Origin: Methanocaldococcus bathoardescens
GTDB lineage: Archaea > AGJL01 > Methanococci > Methanococcales > Methanocaldococcaceae
DNA: 64,000 bases
Assembly (NCBI RefSeq): GCF_000739065.1
Contig: NZ_CP009149.1
Coordinates: forward strand, 1,311,311 to 1,375,310
Reading direction: 5' to 3'
Shown here: positions 17,476-26,101 of the stretch, piece by piece
Numbering within the stretch: the first letter of the stretch is position 1
Layout: the number at the start of each line of letters is the position of its first letter
Translations under genes and position numbers: made by a program
The notes under the pieces: model-generated
Database searches by the model: none
Seen by the model: the letters and a program-made list of their open reading frames with translations, nothing else
Told to the model about the DNA's origin: nothing

Positions 17476-18133
17476 CTTCTTTAATACTCTTTTCAATAAA
17501 CTCTAAAACCTTATCAAATCCTTCCATCGTCTTTAAACTTAATAAAATAACTTCTACCTCTGGATTTATTTTTTTAGCATCATTTTCCATCTTTTTAATA
17601 TCAGCTCCAACAGCTTCTGCCAAATCAATTTTATTGATTATTATTAAATCAGCTGTTTTCATAATTCCGGGATGTTTTTCTATTGTATCATCTCCTTCAG
17701 TTGTTGAAACAACCACTATCCTTTTATGACTTCCCAAATCAAAATCAGCAGGGCAGATTAAATTTCCAACGTTCTCTATAAATAATAAATCAATTTCATC
17801 TAAGTTTAAATCCTCCAAAGCATGCCCTACTAAATGAGCATCTAAGTGGCATTCTTTACCAGTATTTAAAGGAACAACCTTGGCTCCATGCTTCTCCATT
17901 CTTTCAGCGTCAAATTTTGCTATAACATCTCCAGCAATGCAAGCTATTTTATACTTATCTTTTAAATTATCAATTAATTTTTCAATTAATAGGGTTTTAC
18001 CGCTCCCTATAGCTCCCATAAAATCAAATGCAACGACACCATGTTTATTTAAGAGTTTTCTGTTTTTATCTGCCAATCTTTTATTTGCTTTTAATATATC
18101 TTTAGCAATATCTAAAACTCCTACAATATGCAT
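17459..18133 (-). CDS. hypB: hydrogenase maturation GTPase, nickel insertion
   Basis: HypB is the GTPase that helps deliver nickel into [NiFe]-hydrogenases together with HypA. The product has about 224 residues. The P-loop DFMGAIGSGKT is at about residues 37-47. CHLDAHLVGHAL supplies the metal-binding Cys-His pair at the dimer interface, IENVGNLICPADFDLG is switch II, and IINKIDLAEA is the base-recognition motif. I chose ATG 18133 (MHIVGVLD) because GGTGATGAAT lies just upstream. In-frame codons extend 20 residues further but overlap the KH gene. Confidence 0.96.
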   Translation of the reverse strand: MHIVGVLDIAKDILKANKRLADKNRKLLNKHGVVAFDFMGAIGSGKTLLIEKLIDNLKDKYKIACIAGDVIAKFDAERMEKHGAKVVPLNTGKECHLDAHLVGHALEDLNLDEIDLLFIENVGNLICPADFDLGSHKRIVVVSTTEGDDTIEKHPGIMKTADLIIINKIDLAEAVGADIKKMENDAKKINPEVEVILLSLKTMEGFDKVLEFIEKSIKEVKETA

Positions 18134-18149
18134 ATTCATCACCAAAATT

Positions 18150-18812
18150 TTATTCTTCTTCCTCTTTGTCTTCTTCAAATTCAACATCATCATAATTTGG
18201 ATTCATCTTTTCATATAACTCATCAACTTCATTCTTCTTCTTCCAGAGCTCAAACCTTGTCCTTTTAATTTTTTGCCTCTCCCTCTCTAAAAACTTAAAT
18301 GTTTTTGCGTGTGAAGCACCTCTCAACAACATCTCAACAGCTTCCTTAGCTATTTGAACTGGTTCATGCTCTCCAACTATTGCAACGGTCTTTCCATAAA
18401 CAGATACGTTTGCTCCTGTTAACTCCTCTATATATCTCCTTGACTTTCCTTCTTTACCAATTACTCTTCCTTTTAATCTTCTTACACCATTTTCAGAGCT
18501 TGCGTAATCTTCAATATCTATAACTTCTAAAACATATTCATCGCTAACTAATTTTAAAGCAATTTCCGGATTAAACCCTCTACCAATAGCTCTAACTATA
18601 TCCTTTGCCTTCCAAACAGCCAATGGGTCTTTCTGCTTGTCAGTTCCATAAATGGTTACAGTTCCGTCTTCATCAATCTCCAACTTAACTCCTAACTCTT
18701 TTTCAATAGTTTTTTTAACACTTCCTTTTTTTCCTATTAAAACACCTACTCTTTCTCTTGGAATTTTTAAAATCTCTATATTTTTATCTTGTCCTATATT
18801 TCCAAAAACCAT
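18150..18812 (-). CDS. KH domain RNA-binding protein (Dim2/Pno1-like)
   Basis: The product has about 220 residues and two KH domains. The first has VGVLIGKKGSVKKTIEKEL (about residue 21), and the second RLKGRVIGKEGKSRRYIEEL (about residue 110). The arrangement matches archaeal relatives of eukaryotic Dim2/Pno1, a factor in small ribosomal subunit assembly. The C-terminal tail is first basic, then acidic (DDVEFEEDKEEEE). ATG 18812 follows GGTGG. The gene lies between hypB and rio1 on the same strand. rio1 is also a small-subunit maturation factor, so aIF1A, rio1 and this gene form a ribosome-related group. Confidence 0.92.
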   Translation of the reverse strand: MVFGNIGQDKNIEILKIPRERVGVLIGKKGSVKKTIEKELGVKLEIDEDGTVTIYGTDKQKDPLAVWKAKDIVRAIGRGFNPEIALKLVSDEYVLEVIDIEDYASSENGVRRLKGRVIGKEGKSRRYIEELTGANVSVYGKTVAIVGEHEPVQIAKEAVEMLLRGASHAKTFKFLERERQKIKRTRFELWKKKNEVDELYEKMNPNYDDVEFEEDKEEEE

Positions 18813-18876
18813 ATTTACCACCATATAAAATAAAAATAAAATTAAGATTAAAATTAAAAATAAGAGAAATTCTAAT

Positions 18877-19731
18877 TTACAATTGCTTAATCATCGCTTC
18901 ATCAATTGGATTTATTTCCTTTCCAGTTATGTATCTATATAAATCTTTATAATTACAATCAACTTTTTTCCTTCTAAAGAAATTGCATATATTTATGCAG
19001 TCTCTAATAAGTAGAGGATGAGCTAATGGATGCTGAGTTATAACACTCTGAGAAAAATCAATAAATACTGGCTCATCATCTTTAACCAATATGTTGTATT
19101 CACTCAAATCTCCATGAACTAACTCTCCTTCCTCATATAGCTTTTTCATGCTCTCATTTATGATTTTAAAATATCTCTCCCAATCTAAATCCTGCATATC
19201 TTTAAGTTTTGGTGCTGGAATTCCTCTATAACCAACAAAATCCATAACTAAGACATTTTCCCTCCTTAGCCTTGCCTTTGGTGCATTTATAATCTCAGAA
19301 GCTCTCCTTGAATTCCTAAATTCTTTTTCAACCCATGCATGAATAATTTGCCTTCTACTACTCTTCCTTAAATGAAATCTTGGGTCTCCTTGGATATATT
19401 TACTCATAGTTTTAAAATCGCATGTAGCAACTCTGTAAACTTTAACTGCTCTGTAAAACTTTCCCTTTCTTGCTTTAAATACTACTGCCTCTTTTCCAGA
19501 ATTAACTATTCCTATATATTCTGTTAAATGCTTCCCAGCTAATAAACTAAATAAAGTCATTAAGGTTCTTTTATCAAAAACTTCATTAGCTGTCTTTAAA
19601 TCTTCTAAAAACTTCCTTTCTTTCTCTAAAATTTCTTTTTGATATTCTCTATCCAATTGAAACTCTTCTTTTTCACTCAGCAATTTATTCAATTCATAGA
19701 GTTCTTCATCAATGTTTTTGGCTATAACCAT
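18877..19731 (-). CDS. rio1: RIO1-type serine/threonine protein kinase
   Basis: RIO kinases act in small ribosomal subunit maturation. The product has 284 residues. NSGKEAVVFKARKGKFYRAVKVY holds the nucleotide loop and the ATP-anchoring lysine (about residue 90). LVHGDLSEYNILV is the catalytic loop (about residue 210), and VFIDFSQSV carries the metal-binding aspartate. The N terminus is helical and charged, as is typical. The ATG at 19731 lies directly within the GGTGATG sequence, so the true start is uncertain. Upstream, between it and aIF1A, lies an inserted GC-rich palindromic element. Confidence 0.93.
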   Translation of the reverse strand: MVIAKNIDEELYELNKLLSEKEEFQLDREYQKEILEKERKFLEDLKTANEVFDKRTLMTLFSLLAGKHLTEYIGIVNSGKEAVVFKARKGKFYRAVKVYRVATCDFKTMSKYIQGDPRFHLRKSSRRQIIHAWVEKEFRNSRRASEIINAPKARLRRENVLVMDFVGYRGIPAPKLKDMQDLDWERYFKIINESMKKLYEEGELVHGDLSEYNILVKDDEPVFIDFSQSVITQHPLAHPLLIRDCINICNFFRRKKVDCNYKDLYRYITGKEINPIDEAMIKQL

Positions 19732-19739
19732 CACCTTTA

Positions 19740-19899
19740 TAACAACTCATCTAAATAACCTTTTCTTTCCATAGGGGGCGAAGCCCCCTATTGGTATACC
19801 CCAAATTTAATTTACACCTCCGAGCGTAGCGAGGAGGTGTTAGCTTTGATGAAACTTTCTTAAAGTTTCATAGCAACTCATCTAAGTAACCTTTTCTTT
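19740..19899. repeat. GC-rich palindromic insertion flanked by 29-bp direct repeats
   Basis: Two near-identical 29-bp copies, 19740-19768 and 19871-19899 (27 of 29 identical), flank a segment of about 102 bases. The right copy encodes the last codons of aIF1A; the left copy is a duplicate just before rio1. The segment holds three hairpins: ATAGGGGGC/GCCCCCTAT (19771-19791), ACACCTCC/GGAGGTGT (19814-19840) and ATGAAACTTT/AAAGTTTCAT (19849-19871). It is far richer in GC than its surroundings. The arrangement looks like insertion of a small element at the gene junction with target duplication. Confidence 0.75.
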
Positions 19900-20173
19900 T
19901 AAGCCATTCAACCTGTGTTTTTGTATATCTCCAAATGATATCACATTTTTGGTCTCCTTGAACTTCCCATGGTTTTACTATAACTATATCTCCTTCTCTA
20001 ACCCAAATTCTATTCTTTAATCTACCAGGAATTCTCCCTAATCTTGTTTTTCCATCTAAACATCTAACTCTAACTCTACTTGCTCCTAACATTTGCTCTA
20101 TAATACCTAAAATCTCATTCTCTTCTTTTTTTGGAATTCTTACCCTAATTTGTTGTTCTTGTTGTTCTGTCAT
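19868..20173 (-). CDS. eif1A: translation initiation factor aIF1A
   Basis: aIF1A is the archaeal relative of eIF1A and bacterial IF1 and binds the ribosomal A site during initiation. The product has 101 residues. It is an OB-fold protein with [40 protein letters not shown] and [15 protein letters not shown] 20173 follows GGTGATACTA. The stop codon (TGA) lies at the base of a hairpin belonging to the inserted element at 19769-19870. A duplicate copy of the last 29 bases of the gene lies beyond it and would end the protein with the same residues (LDELL) and a TAA. Confidence 0.97.
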   Translation of the reverse strand: MTEQQEQQIRVRIPKKEENEILGIIEQMLGASRVRVRCLDGKTRLGRIPGRLKNRIWVREGDIVIVKPWEVQGDQKCDIIWRYTKTQVEWLKRKGYLDELL

Positions 20174-20380
20174 TAGTATCACCTTTTTTTCTTTTTGTGT
20201 TTTTGTTGATGATAATTCTATGAATTTTATTAAAATGAGTGTTTCAATAAACCTTAGATTTTTGTGTCTATGGGATTTGTAATATCTATTTTATATATAC
20301 TCTCGCTATATATATCTGTTGATTGTTGATATAATTTTTTTGTATTATTCTAAATTTTTTCAATATTAAAGGTGGATAGG

Positions 20381-21457
20381 ATGATAAGTAGAGAAGAGGC
20401 AATTAACTTCCTTAACTCAACATCTTCTAAAGATATATTAGATAAATTAGCTCAAATTAACAATACATTTAAGAGAGAATATATAACTTACTCAAAAAAC
20501 GTCTTTATACCATTATCAAAGTGGTGTAGAAATAAGTGCGGATATTGCATTTTTAGAGAAGATAAACCAAGTCTAATGAAACCAAATGAAGTTAAAGAAA
20601 TTTTATTAAAAGGGGATAAGTTAGGTTGTAGAGAGGCGTTATTTACATTTGGGGAACATGTGGATGAAAATAAAGAGATTAAAGAGCAATTAAAATCTAT
20701 GGGTTATGATAGCATATTGGAATATCTCTACGATTTAGAGGAATGGACATTGAATAACACCTCTCTTTTACCTCACACAAATTGTGGAATCTTAAATTAT
20801 GATGAGTTAAAGATGCTTAAAGAGGTTAATGCATCTATGGGTTTGATGTTGGAAAATGCTTCAGAGAGGTTGATGGATACAGTAGCCCACAAACACAGCC
20901 CTGGAAAGCATCCAAAATTAAGGATAGAGATGATTGAAAATGCTGGGAAGTTAAAGATTCCATTTACAACTGGTTTGTTAATTGGTATTGGTGAGACAAA
21001 TGAAGAAATTGTTGATTCACTATTTAAAATAAAAGAAATTCATGAAAAGTATGGGCATATTCAGGAAGTTATAATCCAAAACTTTAGAGCTAAGAGAGGC
21101 ATTCCAATGGAAAATTATAAGGAACCCTCACCAATAAAGATGTTGAAGGTTATTATTTTAGCAAAGTTGATTTTAGATGGCATTTCAATCCAAATACCTC
21201 CAAATTTAAATAGAGAGACAGGACAGTTGTTTTTGTTAGCTGGGGTGGATGATTGGGGTGGAGTTTCTCCATTAACAAAAGATTATGTTAATCCAGAGGC
21301 CGAGTGGCCAGAAATAAGAGAGTTGAGAGAATGGACTGAAGAGTTAGGGCTGAAATTAAAGATGAGACTGCCTGTTTATGATAAATACATAAGTGAAGAG
21401 TGGTTAAGTGAGAAAGTTTATAATAAGATTATTGAGATGGGATGGTTAAAGGAATAG
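20381..21457 (+). CDS. cofG: 7,8-didemethyl-8-hydroxy-5-deazariboflavin synthase subunit 1
   Basis: CofG is the radical SAM half of FO synthase, which builds the chromophore of coenzyme F420, the hydride carrier of methanogens. The product has 358 residues. The radical SAM cluster motif is [13 protein letters not shown] (CxxxCxxC, about residue 48). [17 protein letters not shown] and [14 protein letters not shown] are typical of the CofG/CofH family. ATG 20381 follows GGTGGATAGG. The 3' end overlaps by 29 bases the 3' end of the opposite-strand gene at 21429. Confidence 0.95.
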   Translation: MISREEAINFLNSTSSKDILDKLAQINNTFKREYITYSKNVFIPLSKWCRNKCGYCIFREDKPSLMKPNEVKEILLKGDKLGCREALFTFGEHVDENKEIKEQLKSMGYDSILEYLYDLEEWTLNNTSLLPHTNCGILNYDELKMLKEVNASMGLMLENASERLMDTVAHKHSPGKHPKLRIEMIENAGKLKIPFTTGLLIGIGETNEEIVDSLFKIKEIHEKYGHIQEVIIQNFRAKRGIPMENYKEPSPIKMLKVIILAKLILDGISIQIPPNLNRETGQLFLLAGVDDWGGVSPLTKDYVNPEAEWPEIRELREWTEELGLKLKMRLPVYDKYISEEWLSEKVYNKIIEMGWLKE

Positions 21458-21908
21458 CGTTCTCTATTATTGATATTTGTTTTTTTAAGATATCTTCATA
21501 CCTATTTTTTAATATTTGCAGAGCTTTATAAGCAGATTTTCCATCTAAATATACAACTTCCTCTTTTCCCCTTTCCATATACTTAACATAAGCCACGTTT
21601 TCATCAAAACTTATAGTTAGGGATATAAATTTATTTGAGCTTAAAATATCCTTTAACATCTCTTCATAAACATTATTTCCACAGAATAGATTTAATTTAG
21701 CTATCTCTTTTATATCTTCATCTTCAATAAGTAGTTTTATCTTTTCATACTCAGAGATAATTATTTCTAAGTTATCAACCAATTCCTTAAAACTCTCAGC
21801 CCTTTCAATTAAACAAACAAATCTAATCTCAATTTTTCCTTTTCCTTTCCATCTCCATTCTCTATTTTTCCATTCATTGATTTTTTGTTTGATTTCATTT
21901 ATGTCCAT
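21429..21908 (-). CDS. conserved hypothetical protein, 159 aa
   Basis: I do not recognise this soluble protein. It opens with a charged helix ([20 protein letters not shown]), continues with a beta strand ([20 protein letters not shown]) and acidic helices, and has a beta-hairpin ([20 protein letters not shown]) in the second half. ATG 21908 follows GGTGGATATT. It is convergent with cofG and overlaps it by 29 bases. Confidence 0.68.
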   Translation of the reverse strand: MDINEIKQKINEWKNREWRWKGKGKIEIRFVCLIERAESFKELVDNLEIIISEYEKIKLLIEDEDIKEIAKLNLFCGNNVYEEMLKDILSSNKFISLTISFDENVAYVKYMERGKEEVVYLDGKSAYKALQILKNRYEDILKKQISIIENAIPLTIPSQ

Positions 21909-21985
21909 AATATCCACCAAAAGACCATAAACTATTTATCCTCAAATGCGGGAAAATATAAATCAGATAGATACGACATAAGTAT

Positions 21986-22006
21986 TAGATGTCTTAGAGG
22001 CATCTA
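21986..22006 (+). promoter_or_regulatory. hairpin in the 5' leader of the MBL-fold gene
   Basis: The sequence TAGATG-TCTTAGAGG-CATCTA forms a six-pair stem, with possible further pairing inside the loop and GTAT/ATAC farther out. It lies about 35 bases before the start codon of the metallo-beta-lactamase gene at 22040. It may be an RNA structure in the leader or chance. No known riboswitch is recognised. Confidence 0.25.
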
Positions 22007-22039
22007 TCTTTGATACCTACAACATCTCTTGGTGACATC

Positions 22040-22810
22040 ATGATTAAAATATTAGCTGATAACATAGCTTATAAAAAATTTTTTGCTCAACATGGATTTT
22101 CAGCTTTAATAGAATTAAATAATAAAAGAATTTTATTTGATGCTGGTCAAAACCCAACAACTTTGAGAGAAAACTTAAAATTATTTGATGAAAAGGAAGG
22201 ATTTGACTACATCGTTTTATCTCATGGGCATTACGACCACTGCGATGGGTTGAAATATGTTATAGAGAATGATTTAATTAATGGGAAGGTTATAGCCCAT
22301 AAAGATGCATTCTTAGATAAATACTCTGGCAATAGATATATAGGAATCGACAAAGAAATAAAAGAATATTTGTTAAAAAAAGCTGATTTAGAGATTATTG
22401 AAGAGCCGTATAAGATAGATAAAGATATTATTGTCTCTGGATATGTTCCAAGAGAGCAGAGTTATGAGATGGAAGAGTTTCAATGTATTAGAGATGGAAA
22501 GAGAGTGAAAGATGAGGTAAATGATGACATGTTCTTAATAGCCAAAGGGATTTTGATAACTGGCTGTTCTCATAGTGGAATTATAAATGTAGTTGAATAT
22601 GGGAAAAAGTTGGATAAAATTAGAGGAGTTTTGGGGGGTTTTCATTTAGTAGATGTTTCAGATAACTATTTAAATAAGGTTGTTGATTATTTCAAATCCC
22701 AAGATTTTTGGTTTATGCCTATGCACTGTACTGGATTCAAAGCTTTAACAAAATTATCTCAATTAAATAATTTTGTTTATGGGCATGTGGGTAAAATCAT
22801 TGAGATTTAG
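22040..22810 (+). CDS. metallo-beta-lactamase fold hydrolase (methanopterin-associated type)
   Basis: The 256-residue protein carries the HxHxDH metal-binding motif as LSHGHYDHCDGL (about residue 70). Further metal ligands are in ITGCSHSGIINV and MHCTGF. The order of motifs fits the COG1237 group, named for a domain linked to dihydropterin chemistry in methanopterin synthesis, but the actual substrate is not known from sequence. ATG 22040 follows GGTGACATC. A short hairpin lies in the leader. It is followed nine bases later by a cation efflux gene, with which it likely forms an operon. Confidence 0.85.
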   Translation: MIKILADNIAYKKFFAQHGFSALIELNNKRILFDAGQNPTTLRENLKLFDEKEGFDYIVLSHGHYDHCDGLKYVIENDLINGKVIAHKDAFLDKYSGNRYIGIDKEIKEYLLKKADLEIIEEPYKIDKDIIVSGYVPREQSYEMEEFQCIRDGKRVKDEVNDDMFLIAKGILITGCSHSGIINVVEYGKKLDKIRGVLGGFHLVDVSDNYLNKVVDYFKSQDFWFMPMHCTGFKALTKLSQLNNFVYGHVGKIIEI

Positions 22811-22819
22811 GGGCTGATT

Positions 22820-23671
22820 ATGAGAGAGGTAGAAAAGCCACTGATTTTGAGTATTGTAGGAAATATTCTATTGGGATTGATAAAAATAATAATTGGATAT
22901 GTTTATTCAAGTATATCCTTAATTTCTGATGGAATACATTCATTATCAGATGTTATAACAAGCATTATAGCAATTATTGGTGTAAAAATTGCATCAAAGC
23001 CAGCAGATGACGCTCATCCCTATGGACATTCAAGATTTGAATGCCTATTCTCTTTTTTTATTGGTTTAGCTTTATTCTTTACAGCCTATGAGATTGGGAA
23101 GTTTGCAGTAGAGAGAATTATTTATGGGGAAGTAATTGAGGTAAATGCTATAATGGTTGTAGTAGCCATTTTATCAATAGTTGTTAAAGAGTTGATGACA
23201 AGATACTCTTTGTTTATTGGAAAAAAGCTGAATAGCCAAGTTCTAATTGCAGATGCCTATCATCATAGAAGTGATGCTTTAAGCAGTGTTGTAGTTTTAG
23301 CTGGTTTGTTATTGCAAAAGTTCGGCATCTATTATGGGGATGCCATAGCTGGGATAATAGTAGCTTTTATGATTGCAAAGGTAGCCTTTGATATATGTTT
23401 AACAAACATGCACTATCTCACTGGAAGAGCCCCATCTGAAAATTTCTTTGAAGTTATTAAAAAAGAAGCTTTGAATGTAGATAAAGTTATTGGGGTGCAT
23501 GATATAAAAGCCCATTATGTGGGGCCAAAGATTCATGTTGAATTACATGTAGAAGTTCCGTCAAATATATCTGCAAAAGAGATGCACGACATTGAAGTTG
23601 CAGTAAAAAATAGATTAGAAAGCTTAGATAATGTTGAGAAAGCTTATGTTCATGTGGATATTGTGGATTAG
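22820..23671 (+). CDS. cation diffusion facilitator (CDF) family metal exporter
   Basis: The 283-residue protein has about six membrane segments in the first 200 residues and a cytoplasmic C-terminal domain. The metal sites are visible: SLISDGIHSLSDVITS in helix 2 and IADAYHHRSDALSSVVVL in helix 5 (H/DxxxD pairs), with DDAHPYGHSRFE between. The tail KAHYVGPKIHVELHVEVP is the metallochaperone-like dimer domain. CDF proteins export zinc, iron, cobalt or manganese in exchange for protons; which metal is not evident. GGGGCTGATT precedes the ATG. Confidence 0.94.
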   Translation: MREVEKPLILSIVGNILLGLIKIIIGYVYSSISLISDGIHSLSDVITSIIAIIGVKIASKPADDAHPYGHSRFECLFSFFIGLALFFTAYEIGKFAVERIIYGEVIEVNAIMVVVAILSIVVKELMTRYSLFIGKKLNSQVLIADAYHHRSDALSSVVVLAGLLLQKFGIYYGDAIAGIIVAFMIAKVAFDICLTNMHYLTGRAPSENFFEVIKKEALNVDKVIGVHDIKAHYVGPKIHVELHVEVPSNISAKEMHDIEVAVKNRLESLDNVEKAYVHVDIVD

Positions 23672-23749
23672 TTAATAACTTTTTTTATTTAAAAATATAT
23701 TAAAGTTGAATATTCAAAATAATAAATAAATCTTTCCAAAAAAAGAAAA

Positions 23750-23826
23750 TGGTGGGCTCGGGGAGATTCGAACTCCCGACCACCGCCGTGTCAGGGCGGC
23801 ATCATAGCCATCTAGACCACGAGCCC
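23750..23826 (-). tRNA. tRNA-Val (anticodon GAC)
   Basis: The minus strand folds as a full tRNA. The acceptor stem GGGCTCG pairs with CGAGCCC, followed by discriminator A and an encoded CCA (23750-23752). The anticodon stem CCGCC/GGCGG encloses the loop CTGACAC, giving anticodon GAC (complement at 23790-23792). The T arm is CGGGAGTTCGAATCTCCCG-like with the TTCGAAT loop. There is no intron. Without CCA the gene is 74 nucleotides. Confidence 0.97.
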
Positions 23827-23860
23827 ACAACCACAAGCGAAATTAAAGTATGTATAACTC

Positions 23861-23869
23861 ATATATAAA
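23861..23869 (-). promoter_or_regulatory. TATA box of tRNA-Val
   Basis: On the minus strand AAAGTTTATATATGAG lies about 35-45 bases before the 5' end of the tRNA. It matches the strong archaeal stable-RNA promoter TTTATATA. The remaining AT-rich stretch up to 24059 holds nothing else I can identify. Confidence 0.7.
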
Positions 23870-24059
23870 CTTTTCGGTTTTGTAGGTATGATTCAAATAT
23901 ATAAAAATACTTAAACACGTTAAATAAAGTTTCTATCTTAAATGTTAGTTTTTGTTACTCGTTATGATACCAAACTATAAATATAATTAGAGATTAAAGT
24001 AATTAAAGAGTTAAAATTTAAGAAAGTGTTTAAAAGTTTAATATAGACGGGGAGTTAAA

Positions 24060-24623
24060 ATGGTAGGAGATGTTCCAGTTTTGCTTATCATGAAAAAACC
24101 AATAGTAGTTAGTGGGGACGTATCAGTATATGATGTTGCAAAAATTATGATTAAAGAAAATGTTCCATGTGTTCTTGTAGTATGTGGAAAACCAAATCAT
24201 GAGAGTATTGAAGTAGCTACAGATGAAGATATGATAAATAAGGTATTGATTAAAAAACTACCACCAGATAAAATTAAAGTAGAAGATATTGCCTCGGATA
24301 AATTAGTTACCATCCCACCAGACACTACGATTGATGAAGCTTTGAAAATTATGAATAAATATAAAACTAAAGAGTTGTTTATTGTAGATGAAGGGAAAAT
24401 TGTGGGGGTAATAACACAAGATGATATAACAAAAGTTACTCCGGAGATAATTTCTACTTTAAAAGAGCTTGTAAATTACTTATTGAAAATTATTGACGAA
24501 GTTATTAATGAAAATGAAAATAATGAATCATCAGAAATTCAAAAAACAGATTCGAATGATGACGATAAAAAAGAGAATAATAAAGAGAATAATAATAAAC
24601 TTAAGTTAAAGAAAAGAATATAG
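24060..24623 (+). CDS. CBS domain-pair protein
   Basis: The 187-residue product has two CBS domains: residues about 8-65 (MKKPIVVSGDVSVYDVAKIM) and 75-130 (ASDKLVTIPPDTTIDEALKIM, then ELFIVDEGKIVGVITQDDI). Such pairs bind adenosyl ligands and act as energy or metabolite sensors. No enzymatic domain is attached. The last 45 residues are an unusual asparagine, lysine and acid-rich low-complexity tail (NNESSEIQKTDSNDDDKKEN...). GGGGAG lies six bases before the ATG. It precedes trpF by 36 bases. Confidence 0.9.
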   Translation: MVGDVPVLLIMKKPIVVSGDVSVYDVAKIMIKENVPCVLVVCGKPNHESIEVATDEDMINKVLIKKLPPDKIKVEDIASDKLVTIPPDTTIDEALKIMNKYKTKELFIVDEGKIVGVITQDDITKVTPEIISTLKELVNYLLKIIDEVINENENNESSEIQKTDSNDDDKKENNKENNNKLKLKKRI

Positions 24624-24659
24624 TCCTAAATAACATAATAACATAAATAGGTGAAAAAT

Positions 24660-25328
24660 TTGGTTAAAGTAAAAATTTGTGGAATCACTAATGAAGAAGA
24701 TATGGCGTATATATCAAAAAGAGTCCATGCAGTGGGGGTTATAATAGATGTCCCTGTAAAAACTCCAAGAAAAATATCGTTAGATAGAGCTATAGAGTTA
24801 AAAAAATATATCGCCCCATTCACATCTTTAGTGGCTGTATTAATGCCAAATAGTATAGAGGAAGTTTTAGAGATTTATAATGCTCTAAAGCCAAGTGCTA
24901 TACAACTACATGGGTTTGAAAGTTTAGATTTTGTTAAAGAGTTGAATGAACTCAAAAATAATGGAAAATTAAATTCTCATATAATTAAAGTTATCCACAT
25001 ACCAAAGGATGAAGAAATTGAGTTTAAAAATTTATTAGATATTGCAAAAGATTATGAGAAATATGTTGATGCAATTTTGGTAGATACAAAAATAGAAAAC
25101 ATAAAATTTGAAGGAAAAACTCATAATTGGACAGTATCTAAGAAGTTGAGGGAATCTTTAGAAAAACCTTTAATTTTAGCTGGTGGTTTGAATAAAGATA
25201 ATGTCTTAGAAGCGATAAAAACAGTCAAACCTTACGCTATAGATGTGTCTTCTTCGTTAGAAGCTTATGGAGGAAAGAAGGATTTAAAAAAAGTAGATGA
25301 GTTTTTGGAAGTAGTTAAAAAGGCTTAA
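24660..25328 (+). CDS. trpF: phosphoribosylanthranilate isomerase
   Basis: TrpF catalyses the Amadori rearrangement of phosphoribosylanthranilate in tryptophan synthesis. The 222-residue product has the catalytic cysteine in VKICGITNEEDM (residues 4-15) and the catalytic aspartate in YVDAILVDTKIEN. Phosphate-binding loops are PLILAGGLNKDNV and AIDVSSSLE. The start is taken as TTG 24660 because GGTGA lies five bases upstream. The in-frame GTG at 24651 is part of that site. No other trp gene is adjacent. Confidence 0.95.
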   Translation: MVKVKICGITNEEDMAYISKRVHAVGVIIDVPVKTPRKISLDRAIELKKYIAPFTSLVAVLMPNSIEEVLEIYNALKPSAIQLHGFESLDFVKELNELKNNGKLNSHIIKVIHIPKDEEIEFKNLLDIAKDYEKYVDAILVDTKIENIKFEGKTHNWTVSKKLRESLEKPLILAGGLNKDNVLEAIKTVKPYAIDVSSSLEAYGGKKDLKKVDEFLEVVKKA

Positions 25329-25333
25329 AAAAT

Positions 25334-25777
25334 TTAGATGTTCATTAATATCTCTTTTATCCTATTTACAATTGGCATTGGGTTATGGAAAGCCCTTGCT
25401 GTATAAACTTCTATGTTATTATTCTTTAGTGTTTCAACGTAATCTTTATTTATTTGCTTTCCAAAGACAATTGCATGAGTGTCTTTGTTATATTTGGTTT
25501 TGTATGTTACTGTATAGCTAACTCCTCCATCATTATGGACAAAGCTTATTATTTTATCAATACCTTCAATGCCCTTAAGCCCTTCATCTATATCTACAGC
25601 CCCAATACCTTTTAAATAGTATTTATCATTATCTGCAATCTCTAACAATTTTAAAGCCGCATGATTTCCAGCTATAATGACATTATCTCCCCTTTTTTTC
25701 AACTGACTTATTAGATATAAAACAGAAGGAATTAATGCTGGCGGTTCAGGGCATCCAACTATAACTAATATATTCAT
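25334..25777 (-). CDS. DUF1890-like protein
   Basis: The 147-residue alpha/beta protein has a Rossmann-like start MNILVIVGCPEPPALIPSVL, followed by DNVIIAGNHAALKLLEIAD and FVHNDGGVSYTVTY. This matches my recollection of the methanogen family DUF1890, whose biochemical role is unknown. It is the last gene of a minus-strand group with a DUF1894-like gene, mtnA and a DUF1847-like gene, and starts four bases after the DUF1894 stop. Confidence 0.72.
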   Translation of the reverse strand: MNILVIVGCPEPPALIPSVLYLISQLKKRGDNVIIAGNHAALKLLEIADNDKYYLKGIGAVDIDEGLKGIEGIDKIISFVHNDGGVSYTVTYKTKYNKDTHAIVFGKQINKDYVETLKNNNIEVYTARAFHNPMPIVNRIKEILMNI

Positions 25778-25781
25778 GTTT

Positions 25782-26096
25782 TCACCAGAATTTTAGTTTT
25801 GATAGGAAGCTTTTTTTATTTTTCTCAGTTTCTTCTTTTTTCTCTTCTTTTATCTCTTCAAGGTTTATTTTTAAAACAAACGTTCCATAGCATGGTTTTG
25901 TGTATGGGAAGATTATGTAGTTGTCTTCATAAGCTACTGGTATTGGCGGAATTCCAATTAAAAAGACTCCTTCAAATATCTCTTCTCCGGCATCCATTTC
26001 TCTAACATTTTTGAAATTTTTTCTTATAAACTCTGCACAATCTTTAAATCCTCCTTTATATAAGATTTCATAGTTTAGTTTGTCAATACATGGCAT
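25782..26096 (-). CDS. DUF1894-like protein
   Basis: The product has 104 residues. It begins MPCIDKLNYEILYKGGFKDC and contains GVFLIGIPPIPVAYEDNYII and PYTKPCYGTFVLKI. These fit DUF1894, a methanogen family often next to DUF1890. Two cysteines (PCID, KPCYG) could bind metal, but this is speculative. The tail is a lysine/glutamate-rich helix. It lies between mtnA and the DUF1890-like gene with gaps of four to five bases, clearly one operon. Confidence 0.72.
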   Translation of the reverse strand: MPCIDKLNYEILYKGGFKDCAEFIRKNFKNVREMDAGEEIFEGVFLIGIPPIPVAYEDNYIIFPYTKPCYGTFVLKINLEEIKEEKKEETEKNKKSFLSKLKFW

Positions 26097-26101
26097 AATC
26101 T

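Noticed and set aside
19740-19899. Tandem duplication of aIF1A as a simple assembly artefact
   Set aside because: The two 29-bp copies differ at two positions and flank a distinct structured segment whose modules recur at two other loci, which an assembly error would not produce.
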